Made by a program: the position numbers and the translations under genes. Positions 24,634-34,091 of a stretch of 64,000 nucleotides of DNA are shown piece after piece (within the stretch, counting starts at the first letter, position 1; each line of letters opens with the position of its first letter). The stretch covers positions 4,216,001 to 4,280,000 of the forward strand of contig NZ_CP166730.1 of NCBI RefSeq assembly GCF_041320665.1. The letters are read 5' to 3'. Source of the DNA: Comamonas sp. GB3 AK4-5. GTDB lineage: Bacteria > Pseudomonadota > Gammaproteobacteria > Burkholderiales > Burkholderiaceae_C. The notes below the pieces were generated by a model. That model was given only the letters and a program-made list of their open reading frames with translations. It had not been told where the DNA came from and ran no database searches.

Positions 24634-26709
24634 ATGCACGCATTGTTTGAAGACGCCGGCAAATTCCTGGCTGGCCGTATCCTGTCCGAGGCCGACGCCT
24701 CTTCCCAAATCGAACTTGGCACCGGCAAACGGGTCAAGGTCAAGGCTGCTGCCATCTTGCTGAAGTTCGACAAGCCCGAGCCCGCAGCGCTGATGGCCGA
24801 GGCCGAATCCATTGCCGCCGACGTGGAGCTGGACCTGGCCTGGGAGTTCGCCCCCGAGGAAGAGTTCGGCTTTGCCGACATTGCGCGCGACTATTTCTCC
24901 GAGAGCGCGCCGCTGGCCCAGCAGGCCGGCATGCTGTTTGCACTGTATGGCGCACCGCACTACTTCCGCCGCGCCGGCAAGGGCCGCTTCAAGAAGGCGC
25001 CGGCCGAAATCCTGCAGCAGGCCCTGGCCGCCATCGAGAAGAAAAAGCAGATCCAGGCCCAGATCGATGGCTGGGCCCAGGAGCTGGCCGGCGGCAGCTG
25101 CCCCCAGCCCATACGCGAACAGCTCTACAAGATTCTGTTCCGCCCCGACAAGAACGCCCCCGAATACAAGGCCGTGGTCGAAGCCAGCCGCAGCGCGCAG
25201 AAAGCGCCACTGGACCTGCTGCAGGCCTCCGGCGCCATCGACTCGGCCTACCAGTTCCACTGGCAGCGCTTTCTGTTCGACAACTTCCCCAAGGGCACGG
25301 GCTTCCCGCAGCTGACGGCCCCCCAGCCGCCGCAAGACCTGCCACTGGCCGAGGTGCAGGCCTATTCCATCGACGACTCCATGACCACCGAGATCGACGA
25401 TGCCCTGTCCGTGCAGGGCCTGGGCAGCGGCAAGGTCACGCTGGGCATCCACATTGCCGCGCCCGGCCTGGCGATTCAGCCCGGCTCCGAGCTGGACAAG
25501 CTGGGCCGCCATCGTCTGTCCACCGTCTATATGCCGGGCTACAAGATCACCATGCTGCCCGATGAGGTGGTGCAGATCTACACCCTGGACGAGGGCCGCG
25601 CCAACCCGGCCGTATCGCTGTATGTGACCTATGACGAGGCCACGTTCGAAGTGCTCGCCAAGGAAACCAAACTGGAGCGCGTGCCGGTGGTGACCAACTT
25701 CCGCCACGACAAGCTGGACCACATCGTCACCGAAGACTGGCTGAGCGACAGCAGCATTCAGGTCGAGAACACCCCCCAGAGCTTGCTGGATGTGCGTGAG
25801 CAGCTCACCTTTTTGCACAAACTGGCCAAGCACCTCAAGGCCCAGCGCGAAGTGGTGCGCGGCAAGCCCGAGAACTTCTCCCGCCCCGACTACAGCTTCC
25901 GCCTGGAAGGCAATGGCGACGATGTGCCCAATGGCAGCGAAAAGGTCAGCATCACCGTGCGCAAGCGCGGTGCGGCGCTGGACCTGATCGTGGCCGAGGC
26001 CGCCATCGTGGCCAACAGCAGCTGGGGCCAGTTGCTGGCCGACTGCGGCGTGCCCGGCATCTACCGCAGCCAGGCCAGCCTGGCGCCGGGCGTCAAGGTG
26101 CGCATGTCCACCAAGGCCCTGCCCCACGCCGGTATCGGCGTGAAGAGCTACTCCTGGGCCACCTCACCGCTGCGCCGCTATGTGGACCTGGTCAACCAGT
26201 GGCAAATCATTGCCTGCGCCCGCCACGGCGCCACGGCCGCGCTGGTCGCGCCCTTCAAGCCCAAGGATGCCGAGCTGTTCGGCATCATCAGCAGCTTTGA
26301 CGGTGCCTACAGCGCCTACAACGGCTACCAGGCCGGCATGGAGCGTTTCTGGACGCTCAAATACCTGGAGCAAAACGCCATCACCGAGCTGGACTGCGCC
26401 GTCATCAAGGACAACGGCCCCGGTGGCATGCTGGCCCGTGCCGACACCCTGCCCCTGGTGATCTCGGTGCTGGGCGCACAAAACCTGCCGCGCGGTGCGC
26501 GCGTGCGCGTCAAGCTCGGCGAGATTGACGAGATCACCCTGGACATCCACGGCACCGTGCTGGAGCGCCTGGACAACCCGGATGACAGCAGCGACGACGC
26601 GCCGGTGGACGAAGTGTCGGATGAAGACGACAACGTGGCCGGCCCCATCGCCATTGCGGTGGACATGAACGACAGCGAAGGCGCCAGCGCGGATAATCCC
26701 GCTCCGTGA
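24634..26709 (+). CDS. RNB-domain exoribonuclease (RNase II family)
   Basis: A 691-residue 3'-5' exoribonuclease of the RNase II/RNase R superfamily. The catalytic block is SIDDSMTTEIDDALSV near 243-258, with the clustered Asp residues that bind the two metal ions. SYSWATSPLRRYVDLVNQ near 505 is the conserved C-terminal RNB signature. N-terminal cold-shock-like segments precede it, and the S1 region after about 590 is weak. The last 40 residues are acidic. Start MHALFEDAGKFL at 24634 is preferred; a frame start three codons up is possible. It overlaps the next gene in a GTGA. Confidence 0.92.
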   Translation: MHALFEDAGKFLAGRILSEADASSQIELGTGKRVKVKAAAILLKFDKPEPAALMAEAESIAADVELDLAWEFAPEEEFGFADIARDYFSESAPLAQQAGMLFALYGAPHYFRRAGKGRFKKAPAEILQQALAAIEKKKQIQAQIDGWAQELAGGSCPQPIREQLYKILFRPDKNAPEYKAVVEASRSAQKAPLDLLQASGAIDSAYQFHWQRFLFDNFPKGTGFPQLTAPQPPQDLPLAEVQAYSIDDSMTTEIDDALSVQGLGSGKVTLGIHIAAPGLAIQPGSELDKLGRHRLSTVYMPGYKITMLPDEVVQIYTLDEGRANPAVSLYVTYDEATFEVLAKETKLERVPVVTNFRHDKLDHIVTEDWLSDSSIQVENTPQSLLDVREQLTFLHKLAKHLKAQREVVRGKPENFSRPDYSFRLEGNGDDVPNGSEKVSITVRKRGAALDLIVAEAAIVANSSWGQLLADCGVPGIYRSQASLAPGVKVRMSTKALPHAGIGVKSYSWATSPLRRYVDLVNQWQIIACARHGATAALVAPFKPKDAELFGIISSFDGAYSAYNGYQAGMERFWTLKYLEQNAITELDCAVIKDNGPGGMLARADTLPLVISVLGAQNLPRGARVRVKLGEIDEITLDIHGTVLERLDNPDDSSDDAPVDEVSDEDDNVAGPIAIAVDMNDSEGASADNPAP

Positions 26710-27578
26710 CCCGGCTGCCCAGCTCCTCCCGCTCCACCTCCCCCCTGACCATCGCGCTGGGGGTGTCGATTGCCGTGCACCTTGCACTGCTGGGCCTGCG
26801 CTTTGCCGCGCCCCAGCATTTCAACCGCGTGTTCCAGGACACGCCGCTGGAAGTGATTCTGGTCAACGCCCAGACAGCTGCGCAGCAGGAGCCGCTGGAA
26901 AAAGCCCAGGCCATTGCCCAGGCCACATTGGTCGGTGGCGGCGACGCGGCCCAGGGCCGGGCCACCAGCCCCATGCCCTATTCGGCGCTGACGGCCGTGG
27001 GCGATGATTTTGAAAACCGCCAGCGCCAGATCGACGCCATGCAGACCCAGCAGGCCGTGCTGCTGACCCAGCTGCGCAAACAGCTGGCTTCGCTGCCGCA
27101 ATCAGCCCCCAGCCAGGCTGCATCCAGCCCGCAGCAGGCCCAGGAGGAGGAGCGCCGCCAGCAACTGGTGAAGCTGCTGGCCGAGATCGAAAAGCGCATC
27201 AACGAAGAAAACGCCCGCCCCAAAAAGCGCTACATCAGCCCCGCCACACGCGAAGCGGTGTACGCCGTGTACTACGACGCGCTGCGCCGCAAGGTGGAAG
27301 ACAAGGGCACGGAGAACTTCCCCGAGCAGGGTGGCAAAAAACTCTACGGCGAGCTGGTGATGATTTTGACGGTGAACCATGACGGCAAGGTCCTGGCCAC
27401 CGAGGTGGTGCAGGGCTCGGGCAACCGCCTGCTCGACACCCGCGCCGAGGCCATTGCCCGCGCCGCCGGCCCCTATGGCCATTTTGGTCCGGCCATGCGT
27501 GCCAAGGCCGACCAGATTGCCGTGGTCTCGCGCTTCAAGTTCACCCGCGACCAGACCTTGCAGACGGATGTGCGGTGA
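26706..27578 (+). CDS. TonB C-terminal domain protein (energy transducer-like)
   Basis: A 290-residue inner-membrane protein starting with GTG inside the stop of the RNB gene. One membrane segment lies at about residues 14-32, with TonB-like FQDTPLEVILVNA after it. A Gln/Ala-rich helical linker covers about 110-165, and a C-terminal TonB-like fold covers about 205-285 (KKLYGELVMILTVNHDGKV). The proline-rich spacer typical of TonB is missing, so periplasmic reach may rely on the helical linker. No exbB, exbD or TonB-dependent receptor is nearby. It may be a stand-alone TonB-family protein rather than the main TonB. Confidence 0.75.
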   Translation: MTRLPSSSRSTSPLTIALGVSIAVHLALLGLRFAAPQHFNRVFQDTPLEVILVNAQTAAQQEPLEKAQAIAQATLVGGGDAAQGRATSPMPYSALTAVGDDFENRQRQIDAMQTQQAVLLTQLRKQLASLPQSAPSQAASSPQQAQEEERRQQLVKLLAEIEKRINEENARPKKRYISPATREAVYAVYYDALRRKVEDKGTENFPEQGGKKLYGELVMILTVNHDGKVLATEVVQGSGNRLLDTRAEAIARAAGPYGHFGPAMRAKADQIAVVSRFKFTRDQTLQTDVR

Positions 27579-27585
27579 AATAAAG

Positions 27586-27710
27586 CGCCCCCTGAGGCGC
27601 TACGCGCCTTCCCCCTCTCTGGCTTCGCCGGAGGGGGACGACACCAGCGCGGCGGGGCGGCCCTTGCGCGGTGTCTCTGACCTTGGAGCGCGCCGGTTTT
27701 GTACGCCCCG
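27586..27710 (+). repeat. Dispersed hairpin repeat R, copy 5
   Basis: CCCCCTGAG begins about 10 bases after the stop of the TonB-like gene. Stems are GGCGC-TAC-GCGCC, CCCCCTC...GAGGGGG and GACACC...GGTGTC around the core GGGGCGGCCCTTGC. Sense orientation. Confidence 0.85.
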
Positions 27711-27711
27711 C

Positions 27712-27945
27712 CCTGCTCGCCCCTTGTGGGGGAGGGCTGGGGTGAGGGGAGGCCTTCGCGGCTCTTGCGTGGCAGCCCTGGCGAAAGGGGTTGGGCATGC
27801 GACGAGGGCATTCTTGCGCCGCACCTTGGGTATTGCTCCTTCCCCCGCCGGGGGAAGGTTGGGATGGGGGATGGGGGCTTGGCCCCTGGTCTTACTCCCT
27901 CGCCCCTTTGGGGAGAGGGCGGGGGTGAGGGGCAGCCCGTCACCG
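27712..27945 (+). repeat. Dispersed GC-rich repeat S, copy 2 (two blocks)
   Basis: A short block with GGGCTGGGGTGAGGGG (27735-27760) is followed by CCCTGGCGAAAGG and GGCATGCGAC, shared with the region after copy R3. A long block (27829-27945) then matches S copy 1. Together with R5 it fills the 386-base gap between the TonB-like gene and aroE; nothing else is visible. Confidence 0.75.
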
Positions 27946-27964
27946 TCTTTGCAAACTTTCTGAC

Positions 27965-28810
27965 ATGACCTCTGCTGTTGACTCCTACTGCGTGATGGGC
28001 AACCCCGTGGCCCACAGCCGCTCGCCCTGGATCCATGCCCGCTTTGCCGCGTTGACCGGCCAGGCCCTGCATTACGAGCGCTGCCTGGTGGCGCTGGATG
28101 GCTTTGGCCAGGCCCTGGCCGACTTTGCCGCTGCCGGTGGCAAGGGCTGCAACATCACCGTGCCCTTCAAGCTAGAGGCTGCCCGGGCCGCCACGCAGCG
28201 CAGCCCGCGCGTGGCACTGGCGGGTGCGGCCAATACCTTGGTCTGGCAGGCCGATGGCAGCCTGTACGCCGACAACACCGACGGCCTGGGCCTGGTGGCC
28301 GACATCACGCGCAATGCGGGTGTGACGCTGGCAAGGCGCGATATGTTGCTGCTGGGCGCCGGTGGTGCGGCCGCCGGCGTGCTGGGCCCGCTGTTGGAGC
28401 AGGCGCCGCGCCGCATCGTGGTCTGCAACCGCACGGTCGCCAAGGCCGAGGCCCTGGTGGCCCAGCATGCAGACCTGGCTGCGCTACACAAAGTGGAGCT
28501 GCTGGCGCAATCACCGCAAGCGCTGCAAGGCAGTTTCGATGTAATCATCAACGGCACAGCCGCCAGCTTGCAAGGCGCGGGCGTGCCTGCGCCGGCCAGC
28601 GTGCTGCGCGCAGGATCTCTGGCCTACGACATGATGTACGGCCCGGCCGCTCAGCCCTTTCTGGACTGGGCCGCCCAGCATGGCGCCACCGGCCGCGATG
28701 GCCTGGGCATGCTGGTAGAACAAGCCGCCGAAGCCTTTGCCCTGTGGCGTGGCGTGCGCCCACCTTCGGCCCAGGTGCTGACAGAGTTGCGCGCCCTGCT
28801 GGCCGCATAA
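27965..28810 (+). CDS. aroE: Shikimate dehydrogenase AroE
   Basis: A 281-residue NADPH-dependent dehydrogenase of the shikimate pathway. MGNPVAHSRSPWIHARFA binds shikimate (SXS), GCNITVPFK carries the catalytic Lys, and YADNTDGLGLV the paired Asp. The NADP fold has LLGAGGAAAGVLGPL and NRTVAKAE, with Arg preferring NADPH. Length is typical. The gene is followed by mtgA with a 35-base gap, an arrangement seen in related bacteria. Confidence 0.96.
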   Translation: MTSAVDSYCVMGNPVAHSRSPWIHARFAALTGQALHYERCLVALDGFGQALADFAAAGGKGCNITVPFKLEAARAATQRSPRVALAGAANTLVWQADGSLYADNTDGLGLVADITRNAGVTLARRDMLLLGAGGAAAGVLGPLLEQAPRRIVVCNRTVAKAEALVAQHADLAALHKVELLAQSPQALQGSFDVIINGTAASLQGAGVPAPASVLRAGSLAYDMMYGPAAQPFLDWAAQHGATGRDGLGMLVEQAAEAFALWRGVRPPSAQVLTELRALLAA

Positions 28811-28845
28811 GCCACGCACCAAGGCGACAGCACGGAGGCCCCTAT

Positions 28846-29562
28846 ATGCAAGCACTCTGGCGATGGGTAGGACTGGTGCTGCTGGCCGCCCTGGGCCTGC
28901 AGCTGTTCTTTGTGCTGCGCATTGCGCTGATGACCGTGGTGGCACCGGAGTCCACCAGCTTTCAGCGCTCCGAGATGTGGCAGCAGTGGAAAGACGGTGC
29001 CGAGCGCCCCTGGCAGCAGCATTGGGTGGATTACGACCAGATTTCCGACCACCTCAAGCGTGCGGTGCTGACCTCGGAAGACGATCAGTTCGTGGAGCAT
29101 GGCGGCGTGCGCTGGGATGCCATTGAGCGCGCCATGGAGCGCAACGCCAAGGAAGAGCTGCGCGCAGCCCGCAAACAGTCCACACGTCCGGCCCGGGTGT
29201 TTGGCGGCTCCACCATCACCCAGCAGCTGGCCAAAAACCTGCTGCTCTCGGGCGAGCGCAATATGCTGCGCAAAGGCCAGGAGCTGGTGCTGGCCCAATT
29301 GCTGGAGCTGCTGCTTTCCAAGCGCCGCATTCTGGAGATTTACCTCAACAATGTGGAATGGGGCAACGGCATCTTTGGCGCCGAGGCCGCAGCCCAGCAT
29401 TACTTTGGCAAAAGCGCGGCCCGCCTCACTGCGGCCGAAGCCGCGCGCCTGGCCGTGATGCTGCCCAACCCGCGCCACTTCGAGGCCAATCCGCGCTCGG
29501 CCTATCTGAACCAGCGCAGCAACGCCATCCAGCGCCGCATGGCCGCCACGCCGCTGCCGTAA
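28846..29562 (+). CDS. mtgA: Monofunctional peptidoglycan glycosyltransferase MtgA
   Basis: A 238-residue GT51 enzyme anchored by a single N-terminal membrane helix (about 5-28). Catalytic and signature motifs are SEDDQFVEHGGV, GGSTITQQLAKNLLLS, KRRILEIYLNNVEWG and YFGKSA, covering GT51 motifs 1-5. It polymerises lipid II without a transpeptidase domain. The start at 28846 follows CGGAGG. The frame is open 34 codons further upstream, but that stretch overlaps the end of aroE and carries no family sequence. Confidence 0.95.
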   Translation: MQALWRWVGLVLLAALGLQLFFVLRIALMTVVAPESTSFQRSEMWQQWKDGAERPWQQHWVDYDQISDHLKRAVLTSEDDQFVEHGGVRWDAIERAMERNAKEELRAARKQSTRPARVFGGSTITQQLAKNLLLSGERNMLRKGQELVLAQLLELLLSKRRILEIYLNNVEWGNGIFGAEAAAQHYFGKSAARLTAAEAARLAVMLPNPRHFEANPRSAYLNQRSNAIQRRMAATPLP

Positions 29563-29571
29563 GCACAGCGC

Positions 29572-29697
29572 TTAGAGCGGCTCACAAACTCAGAAAATCG
29601 CAGAATTTCGCTGGAGACGAGGCGTGGAGCCGCAGGCAGTACCAGGGTACGACAAGGCTGAACAACGACGTATCAAGGGTTTTGTGAGTCGGTCTTA
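29572..29697. mobile_element. Short inverted-repeat element (MITE-like), about 126 bases
   Basis: The left end TTAGAGCGGCTCACAAA and the right end (reverse complement TAAGACCGACTCACAAA) agree at 14 of 17 positions, forming imperfect terminal inverted repeats. The inside is non-coding and has a small GTACC/GGTAC hairpin near 29640. It fills the gap between mtgA and a convergent hypothetical gene. It is too short for a transposase, so it is either a non-autonomous element or a repeated bidirectional terminator. Flanking duplications cannot be fixed because the ends are near-palindromic. Confidence 0.45.
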
Positions 29698-30480
29698 GCT
29701 GTCCAGCTCACCATACAACAGCAGCACCTGCAGCGCCGTCAGCGTCTCCTCGTGCAACTGCGTGAGTTGCGCATCACGGTCTGCAGGAATGATGGCCCGA
29801 CCCTGCACATCGAGCGCAAAGGGCCGACCCAGCAGCTCGGCCATGTCGATGGTGTAGTAGGAGCGGTCCCCATAGGGGCGCTTGCCGTCGATATAAGGCA
29901 TGGGCCACAGCGGTGCCTCTTCCGTGCTCTCGGCCAGCAGGCCGCCCAGGCTGTCACCGTCCACCTCGTTCCACATGGCGGCGCGCAACAGCGTCAAATG
30001 CTCGGCACGCAGCGTGAACTGGCCCTGGCACACACCAGGCAGCAGCGCCTGCATGTCCTCGGGCACGGCATAGCGCCCCGGCGCCAGCCTGGCCCGCTCC
30101 ACAAAGGGCAGCACCCAGCGCGCCACCTCCACCAACCGCCGGGTGGCCAGGGCTGCATCCTCGGTCGCCAGCAGCTGCTGCACCATCTGCACCGCAGGCG
30201 CTTCACCCCGCAACGGCTGGGCCGGATCCACGCCCGGCGCACCGGACTCCACTGGCAGCCACCACACGCGCAATGCGCGCAGCAGCTGCAGATGCTGGGG
30301 TGTGAAAGCAGGCAAGGCCTGGGAACTGAGCACCTGCTGCACGATATCTGCATGCCGGGGGGCGGATGCCGTAGCCAGCACGGCAATGCGCCAGCCCACA
30401 AACACCACCACCACGGCCCCCAGCCCCAGCAGCAAACGGCGCAAGAAACGAAACAGACAGCGTGAGAAATGCAAGGACAT
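29695..30480 (-). CDS. Hypothetical membrane-anchored protein, 261 residues
   Basis: I do not recognise the family. The N-terminus is basic (MSLHFSRCLFRFLRR), then a hydrophobic helix at about 16-36, giving a signal anchor with the bulk likely periplasmic. The rest is mixed helical, with PRHADIVQQVLSSQ, WPMPYIDGKRPYGD and a C-terminal HEETLTALQVLLLYGELD. There is no Cys-rich or catalytic motif. The start at 30480 is picked for the anchor; the frame extends 33 codons further up. It converges with mtgA and is divergent from ruvC. Confidence 0.6.
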   Translation of the reverse strand: MSLHFSRCLFRFLRRLLLGLGAVVVVFVGWRIAVLATASAPRHADIVQQVLSSQALPAFTPQHLQLLRALRVWWLPVESGAPGVDPAQPLRGEAPAVQMVQQLLATEDAALATRRLVEVARWVLPFVERARLAPGRYAVPEDMQALLPGVCQGQFTLRAEHLTLLRAAMWNEVDGDSLGGLLAESTEEAPLWPMPYIDGKRPYGDRSYYTIDMAELLGRPFALDVQGRAIIPADRDAQLTQLHEETLTALQVLLLYGELDS

Positions 30481-30632
30481 GGGAGGACACAGCGGGCCGG
30501 TAAACAGGCTGCGCAGTGTACCCAGCACTGCACAGGGTTGCGTCGCTGCGGCCTGGGGCTTGCTTTGCGCTTGCGGCACAATTCCCGCACCGGCGCGGCG
30601 TGCGCCGGCATCTTCTGTTCACGGCATCTTTC

Positions 30633-31190
30633 ATGCGCATTCTTGGCATCGACCCCGGTCTACAAACCACCGGCTTTGGCGTGGTGGAACGCGAGGGCCA
30701 GCAGCTGCGCTATGTGGCCTGCGGCACCATACGCACCACCCGGACACCGGGGGTGGAGCTGGGCGACCTGCCGGCACGGCTGAAGATTCTCTACGAGGGC
30801 ATTGGCGAGGTCATCACCCGCTACCAGCCCGAGAGCGCCTCGGTCGAAATCGTCTTCGTCAACGTCAACCCCCAGTCCACGCTGCTGCTGGGCCAGGCGC
30901 GTGGCGCCGCCATTGCGGCACTGGTCATGCATGGGCTGCCGGTATCGGAATACACCGCGCTGCAGATGAAAAAAGCCATCACCGGCCATGGCCGTGCGGC
31001 CAAGGAACAGATCCAGGAAATGGTCAAGCGCATGCTGCACCTGCCCAGCCTGCCCGGCCCGGATGCGGCCGACGCCCTGGGCATGGCCATCACCCATGCC
31101 CATGCCGGCCATGTGATGGACCGCCTCGCGCAGGAGACGTCACTCCAGCGCCGCCAGCATGCCTTGTACAAGGGCGGAAGAACGTACTGA
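30633..31190 (+). CDS. ruvC: Holliday junction resolvase RuvC
   Basis: A 185-residue Ruv[20 protein letters not shown] supplies Asp7. [15 protein letters not shown] holds the middle acidic residue near 67-70, and [18 protein letters not shown] the C-terminal acidic pair with the His/Asp site. It cuts four-way junctions moved by RuvAB. ruvA and ruvB are not next to it. The start at 30633 is the only one that begins at the family's first strand. Repeat R copy 6 starts 7 bases after the stop. Confidence 0.97.
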   Translation: MRILGIDPGLQTTGFGVVEREGQQLRYVACGTIRTTRTPGVELGDLPARLKILYEGIGEVITRYQPESASVEIVFVNVNPQSTLLLGQARGAAIAALVMHGLPVSEYTALQMKKAITGHGRAAKEQIQEMVKRMLHLPSLPGPDAADALGMAITHAHAGHVMDRLAQETSLQRRQHALYKGGRTY

Positions 31191-31196
31191 ATGAAA

Positions 31197-31328
31197 GCCC
31201 CCGGTGCCGCTGCGCGTCTTCCCCTTCTCTCTCGCTGTGCGAGGGAGGGGAACGGCACCAGCGCCTACCGAGGAACAAGGCGGCCCTTGCGCGGTGCCCT
31301 GACCTGAGCAGCGCCAGTTTTGCACGCA
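31197..31328 (+). repeat. Dispersed hairpin repeat R, copy 6
   Basis: Begins CCCCCGGTGCCGC shortly after the ruvC stop, a variant of CCCCCTGAG. It has the C-run/G-run hairpin with CTCGC/GCGAG, a GGCACC...GGTGCC stem, a 14-base insertion before the core, and the AGCGCCAGTTTTGC end. Sense to ruvC. The remaining 90 bases before 31419 hold nothing recognisable. Confidence 0.8.
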
Positions 31329-31418
31329 GCGCATGCAGCCATAGGCGCACGCCCAAGCTGGAACCCGCCTGCAAAGACTGCCCCCCGGCGCGTAGTGCCT
31401 CAGAGCGTGTTCACGATC

Positions 31419-32432
31419 TCAGGGGGTGTGTAGCGTTTTCGACGGCAAAGCACCAAACAGGCGCTTGTAGTCCTGGGAAAAATGGCCCATGTGATAAAAG
31501 CCCCAGCGCGCTGCGATGTCCTGCACGGTCTGCTGGCCCTGGGCATCGCGCAATGCCCGCCGGCAGGCGTTGAGGCGCACGGCCTTGAGGAAGTCGGAGG
31601 GCGACTGGCCCAACACGCTTTGGAAATGGTTTTGCAGCGTGCGGCGGGTGACATGCAACTGCTGGCACAGCGCGTCCACGCCCAATGCCTGGTAGAGCGG
31701 ACGGCTCACCATGTCACGTGCAGCCATCACCAAGGCCAGCCGCCTTTGCGCAGCCTGGTGCGCCGGCGAGAACGGACTGGCATCACACAGCAGAGCCAGG
31801 AGTTGGGGTAGCAAGGCCTCGGTGGCGGCCATGTCCCATCCCCCCTGGCTCTGGCCTGCCATGCCCTGCCCCAGCGCCAGCAACTGCTCCATGATGCTGC
31901 ACAGCGCTGCATGCCGCCCGGGGTCCAGCAAGGCCATATGGACGCCACGTTCCGGAAACAGGCGGTCATGGCCCAGCCCCAGCCATTCCATTTGCGCCTG
32001 CAGCCACTGCAGGTCCATGACCACTCCGTAAATACCGAAATTCGCAGGCGTGCGCAGCGTAAAGCCAGCACTGGCACTGGCACACATCAGGGCCCTGCCC
32101 GGCCCTCCGCTGGCCGCCTGTTCGCTGCCGCAGAAATGCAGGGGCTGGTGGCTGTGCACATCGGCAAAGCCCACCCATACCGAGCCTGGCCAGGAAGCGC
32201 AGCGCTGGCTGGTGGCGGGCCAGGTGTATTCATGAAAGAGCTGGAGCCGCGCTTCGGGCAGCCACAGCTCCCGCACCCGGCCGCAAAAGCGCCCGCTCGA
32301 TATCTGGTCGTACTCCTGCTCCCAGGCTGAAATATGGCCCGCATGCTCGTCCACATCGGTGCTGTTGCGCACGCAATACGCCACCGCTTGCGGGTGGCCT
32401 GTAGGCGTGCCGTTGCCGCTTGCAAAGTTCAT
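31419..32432 (-). CDS. AraC family regulator, probably of ethanolamine use
   Basis: A 337-residue regulator with a C-terminal AraC/XylS domain (about 235-335). VDALCQQLHVTRRTLQNHF is the first helix-turn-helix and VQDIAARWGFYHMGHFSQDY the second, with the usual GF..xxFSxxYK. The N-terminal part (WAWQ-like EYTWPATSQRCASW, then a cupin-like sensor) resembles EutR-type regulators. It diverges from an ethanolamine permease and eutBC, so it is the likely activator responding to ethanolamine (in enteric EutR, with cobalamin). Start MNFASGNG at 32432 is a choice; no strong ribosome site is visible, and an upstream extension is possible. Confidence 0.8.
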   Translation of the reverse strand: MNFASGNGTPTGHPQAVAYCVRNSTDVDEHAGHISAWEQEYDQISSGRFCGRVRELWLPEARLQLFHEYTWPATSQRCASWPGSVWVGFADVHSHQPLHFCGSEQAASGGPGRALMCASASAGFTLRTPANFGIYGVVMDLQWLQAQMEWLGLGHDRLFPERGVHMALLDPGRHAALCSIMEQLLALGQGMAGQSQGGWDMAATEALLPQLLALLCDASPFSPAHQAAQRRLALVMAARDMVSRPLYQALGVDALCQQLHVTRRTLQNHFQSVLGQSPSDFLKAVRLNACRRALRDAQGQQTVQDIAARWGFYHMGHFSQDYKRLFGALPSKTLHTP

Positions 32433-32698
32433 ACGGCATGAGACCAAATTTCGCCCCGGCCTGATGCAATCGGCATGTAAAGAATGCGTGCAAGCTGTTT
32501 GGCGTTTCGCGTACTCACCCTCACAGCGCCCTTGGCAAGCCATAACGTCAAGAAACAACTCCGCTCCGACCTGTTCCAGCGCCGCTATCCCAGATAGGAA
32601 AAAGCGTCCCCATCCATCCGGATTGCCGATTCAGGATAGGTACAGCCTCTGGCCTTTGATGCAATGGCCTGCAACTGCCTCACTCAGGAGACGCCGGT

Positions 32699-34087
32699 AT
32701 GAGCAATGCATCCACATCCACACAGCCCGCACACCTGAAAAAGGTTTTGGGGACCTTCCAGCTCTGGGGCATTGCCGTCGGCCTGGTGATCTCCGGCGAG
32801 TACTTTGGCTGGAGTTATGGCTGGGCCAGCGCGGGCACGCTGGGCTTTCTGGTTGCCACCACGCTGGTGGCCCTGATGTACACCAGCTTCATCTTCAGCT
32901 TTACCGAGCTGACCACGGCCATTCCCCATGCAGGCGGGCCCTTCGCCTATGCGCGCCGCGCCTTCGGTCCCGTGGGTGGCTTTGTGGCCGGCTTTGCCAC
33001 CCTGGTGGAGTTTGTGTTTGCGCCGCCCGCTATTTCCCTGGCCATCGGCGCTTATCTGAACGTGCAGTTTCCGTCCATCAACCCCAAGTACATCGCTCTG
33101 GGCGCCTATGCCTTGTTCATCGGTCTGAACTGGCTGGGCGTGGGCATTGCGGCCACCTTCGAGCTGCTGGTGACGCTGCTGGCCATCTTCGAGCTGCTGG
33201 TCTTCATGGGCGTGGTCAGCCCGGGCTGGAGCTGGGCGCAGTTTGCTTCCATGGGCTGGGCAGGTTCGGACACGTTCAACGGCACCGCCCTGTCCGGCAT
33301 CTTTGCCTCCATCCCGTTTGCCATCTGGTTCTTTCTGGCCATTGAAGGCGCGGCCATGGCAGCCGAAGAAGCGCGCGACCCGCAGCGCACCATTCCCAAG
33401 GCCTATATCGCCGGCATTCTGACCCTGGTGAGCCTGGCCTTTGGCGTGATGATCATGGCCGGTGGCGTGGCCGACTGGCGCCAGCTGGCCAACATCAACG
33501 ACCCGCTGCCTCAGGCCATGAAGGCCGTGCTGGGCGGGCAAAGCGGCTGGCTGCACATGATGGTGTGGATCGGTTTGTTCGGCCTTATCGCCTCCTTCCA
33601 CGGCATCTTGATGGGCTATTCGCGCCAGATCTTTGCACTGGCCCGCGCCGGCTATCTGCCCGCATATTTCGCCCAGCTCAGCCCACGCTTTCAGACCCCG
33701 CACCGGGCCCTGCTGGCCGGTGGTGTGGTCGGCGTGGCCGCCATCTTCAGCGATGAGTGGATCACCTTGGGCGGCCAGACGCTGACGGCCAACATCGTCA
33801 CCATGTCGGTGTTCGGCGCAATCGTCATGTACATCACCTCCATGGCGGCGCTGTTCCGGCTGCGCCAGACCGAGCCCCATATGCAGCGCAGCTACCGCGC
33901 ACCGCTCTACCCCTTCTTCCCATTGCTGGCCTTGGCCCTGGGCCTGGTCTGCCTGGGCGCCATGCTGTGGTTCAACCCGGTGCTGGCCTGTGTCTTCCTG
34001 GGCTTGATGGGGCTGAGCTGGCTGTACTTCCAGCACACGGCCGAACACCGCTCCCAGCTGGAGCCTGATGCCATGTTGGAAGGTTGA
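32699..34087 (+). CDS. eat: Ethanolamine permease (APC family)
   Basis: A 462-residue amino acid-polyamine-organocation transporter with about 12 membrane segments. LGTFQLWGIAVGLVISGEYF and GWSYGWASAGTLGFL near the N-terminus, and ELTTAIPHAGGPFAYARRA after them, fit the Eat ethanolamine permeases. AGGAG precedes the ATG at 9 bases. Followed by eutB and eutC, this is the simple ethanolamine pathway without a microcompartment. Repeat R copy 7 and repeat S lie between it and eutB. Confidence 0.88.
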   Translation: MSNASTSTQPAHLKKVLGTFQLWGIAVGLVISGEYFGWSYGWASAGTLGFLVATTLVALMYTSFIFSFTELTTAIPHAGGPFAYARRAFGPVGGFVAGFATLVEFVFAPPAISLAIGAYLNVQFPSINPKYIALGAYALFIGLNWLGVGIAATFELLVTLLAIFELLVFMGVVSPGWSWAQFASMGWAGSDTFNGTALSGIFASIPFAIWFFLAIEGAAMAAEEARDPQRTIPKAYIAGILTLVSLAFGVMIMAGGVADWRQLANINDPLPQAMKAVLGGQSGWLHMMVWIGLFGLIASFHGILMGYSRQIFALARAGYLPAYFAQLSPRFQTPHRALLAGGVVGVAAIFSDEWITLGGQTLTANIVTMSVFGAIVMYITSMAALFRLRQTEPHMQRSYRAPLYPFFPLLALALGLVCLGAMLWFNPVLACVFLGLMGLSWLYFQHTAEHRSQLEPDAMLEG

Positions 34088-34091
34088 AACG

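Noticed and set aside
26706..27578. Calling this gene the main tonB
   Set aside because: The proline-rich periplasmic spacer and neighbouring exbBD are absent, so only the C-terminal TonB-like domain is claimed.
32559..32698. A sigma-54 promoter before the ethanolamine permease (TGGC...TGCA near 32655)
   Set aside because: The GG-to-GC distance is two bases short of the -24/-12 rule, and the regulator is AraC-type, which works with sigma-70.
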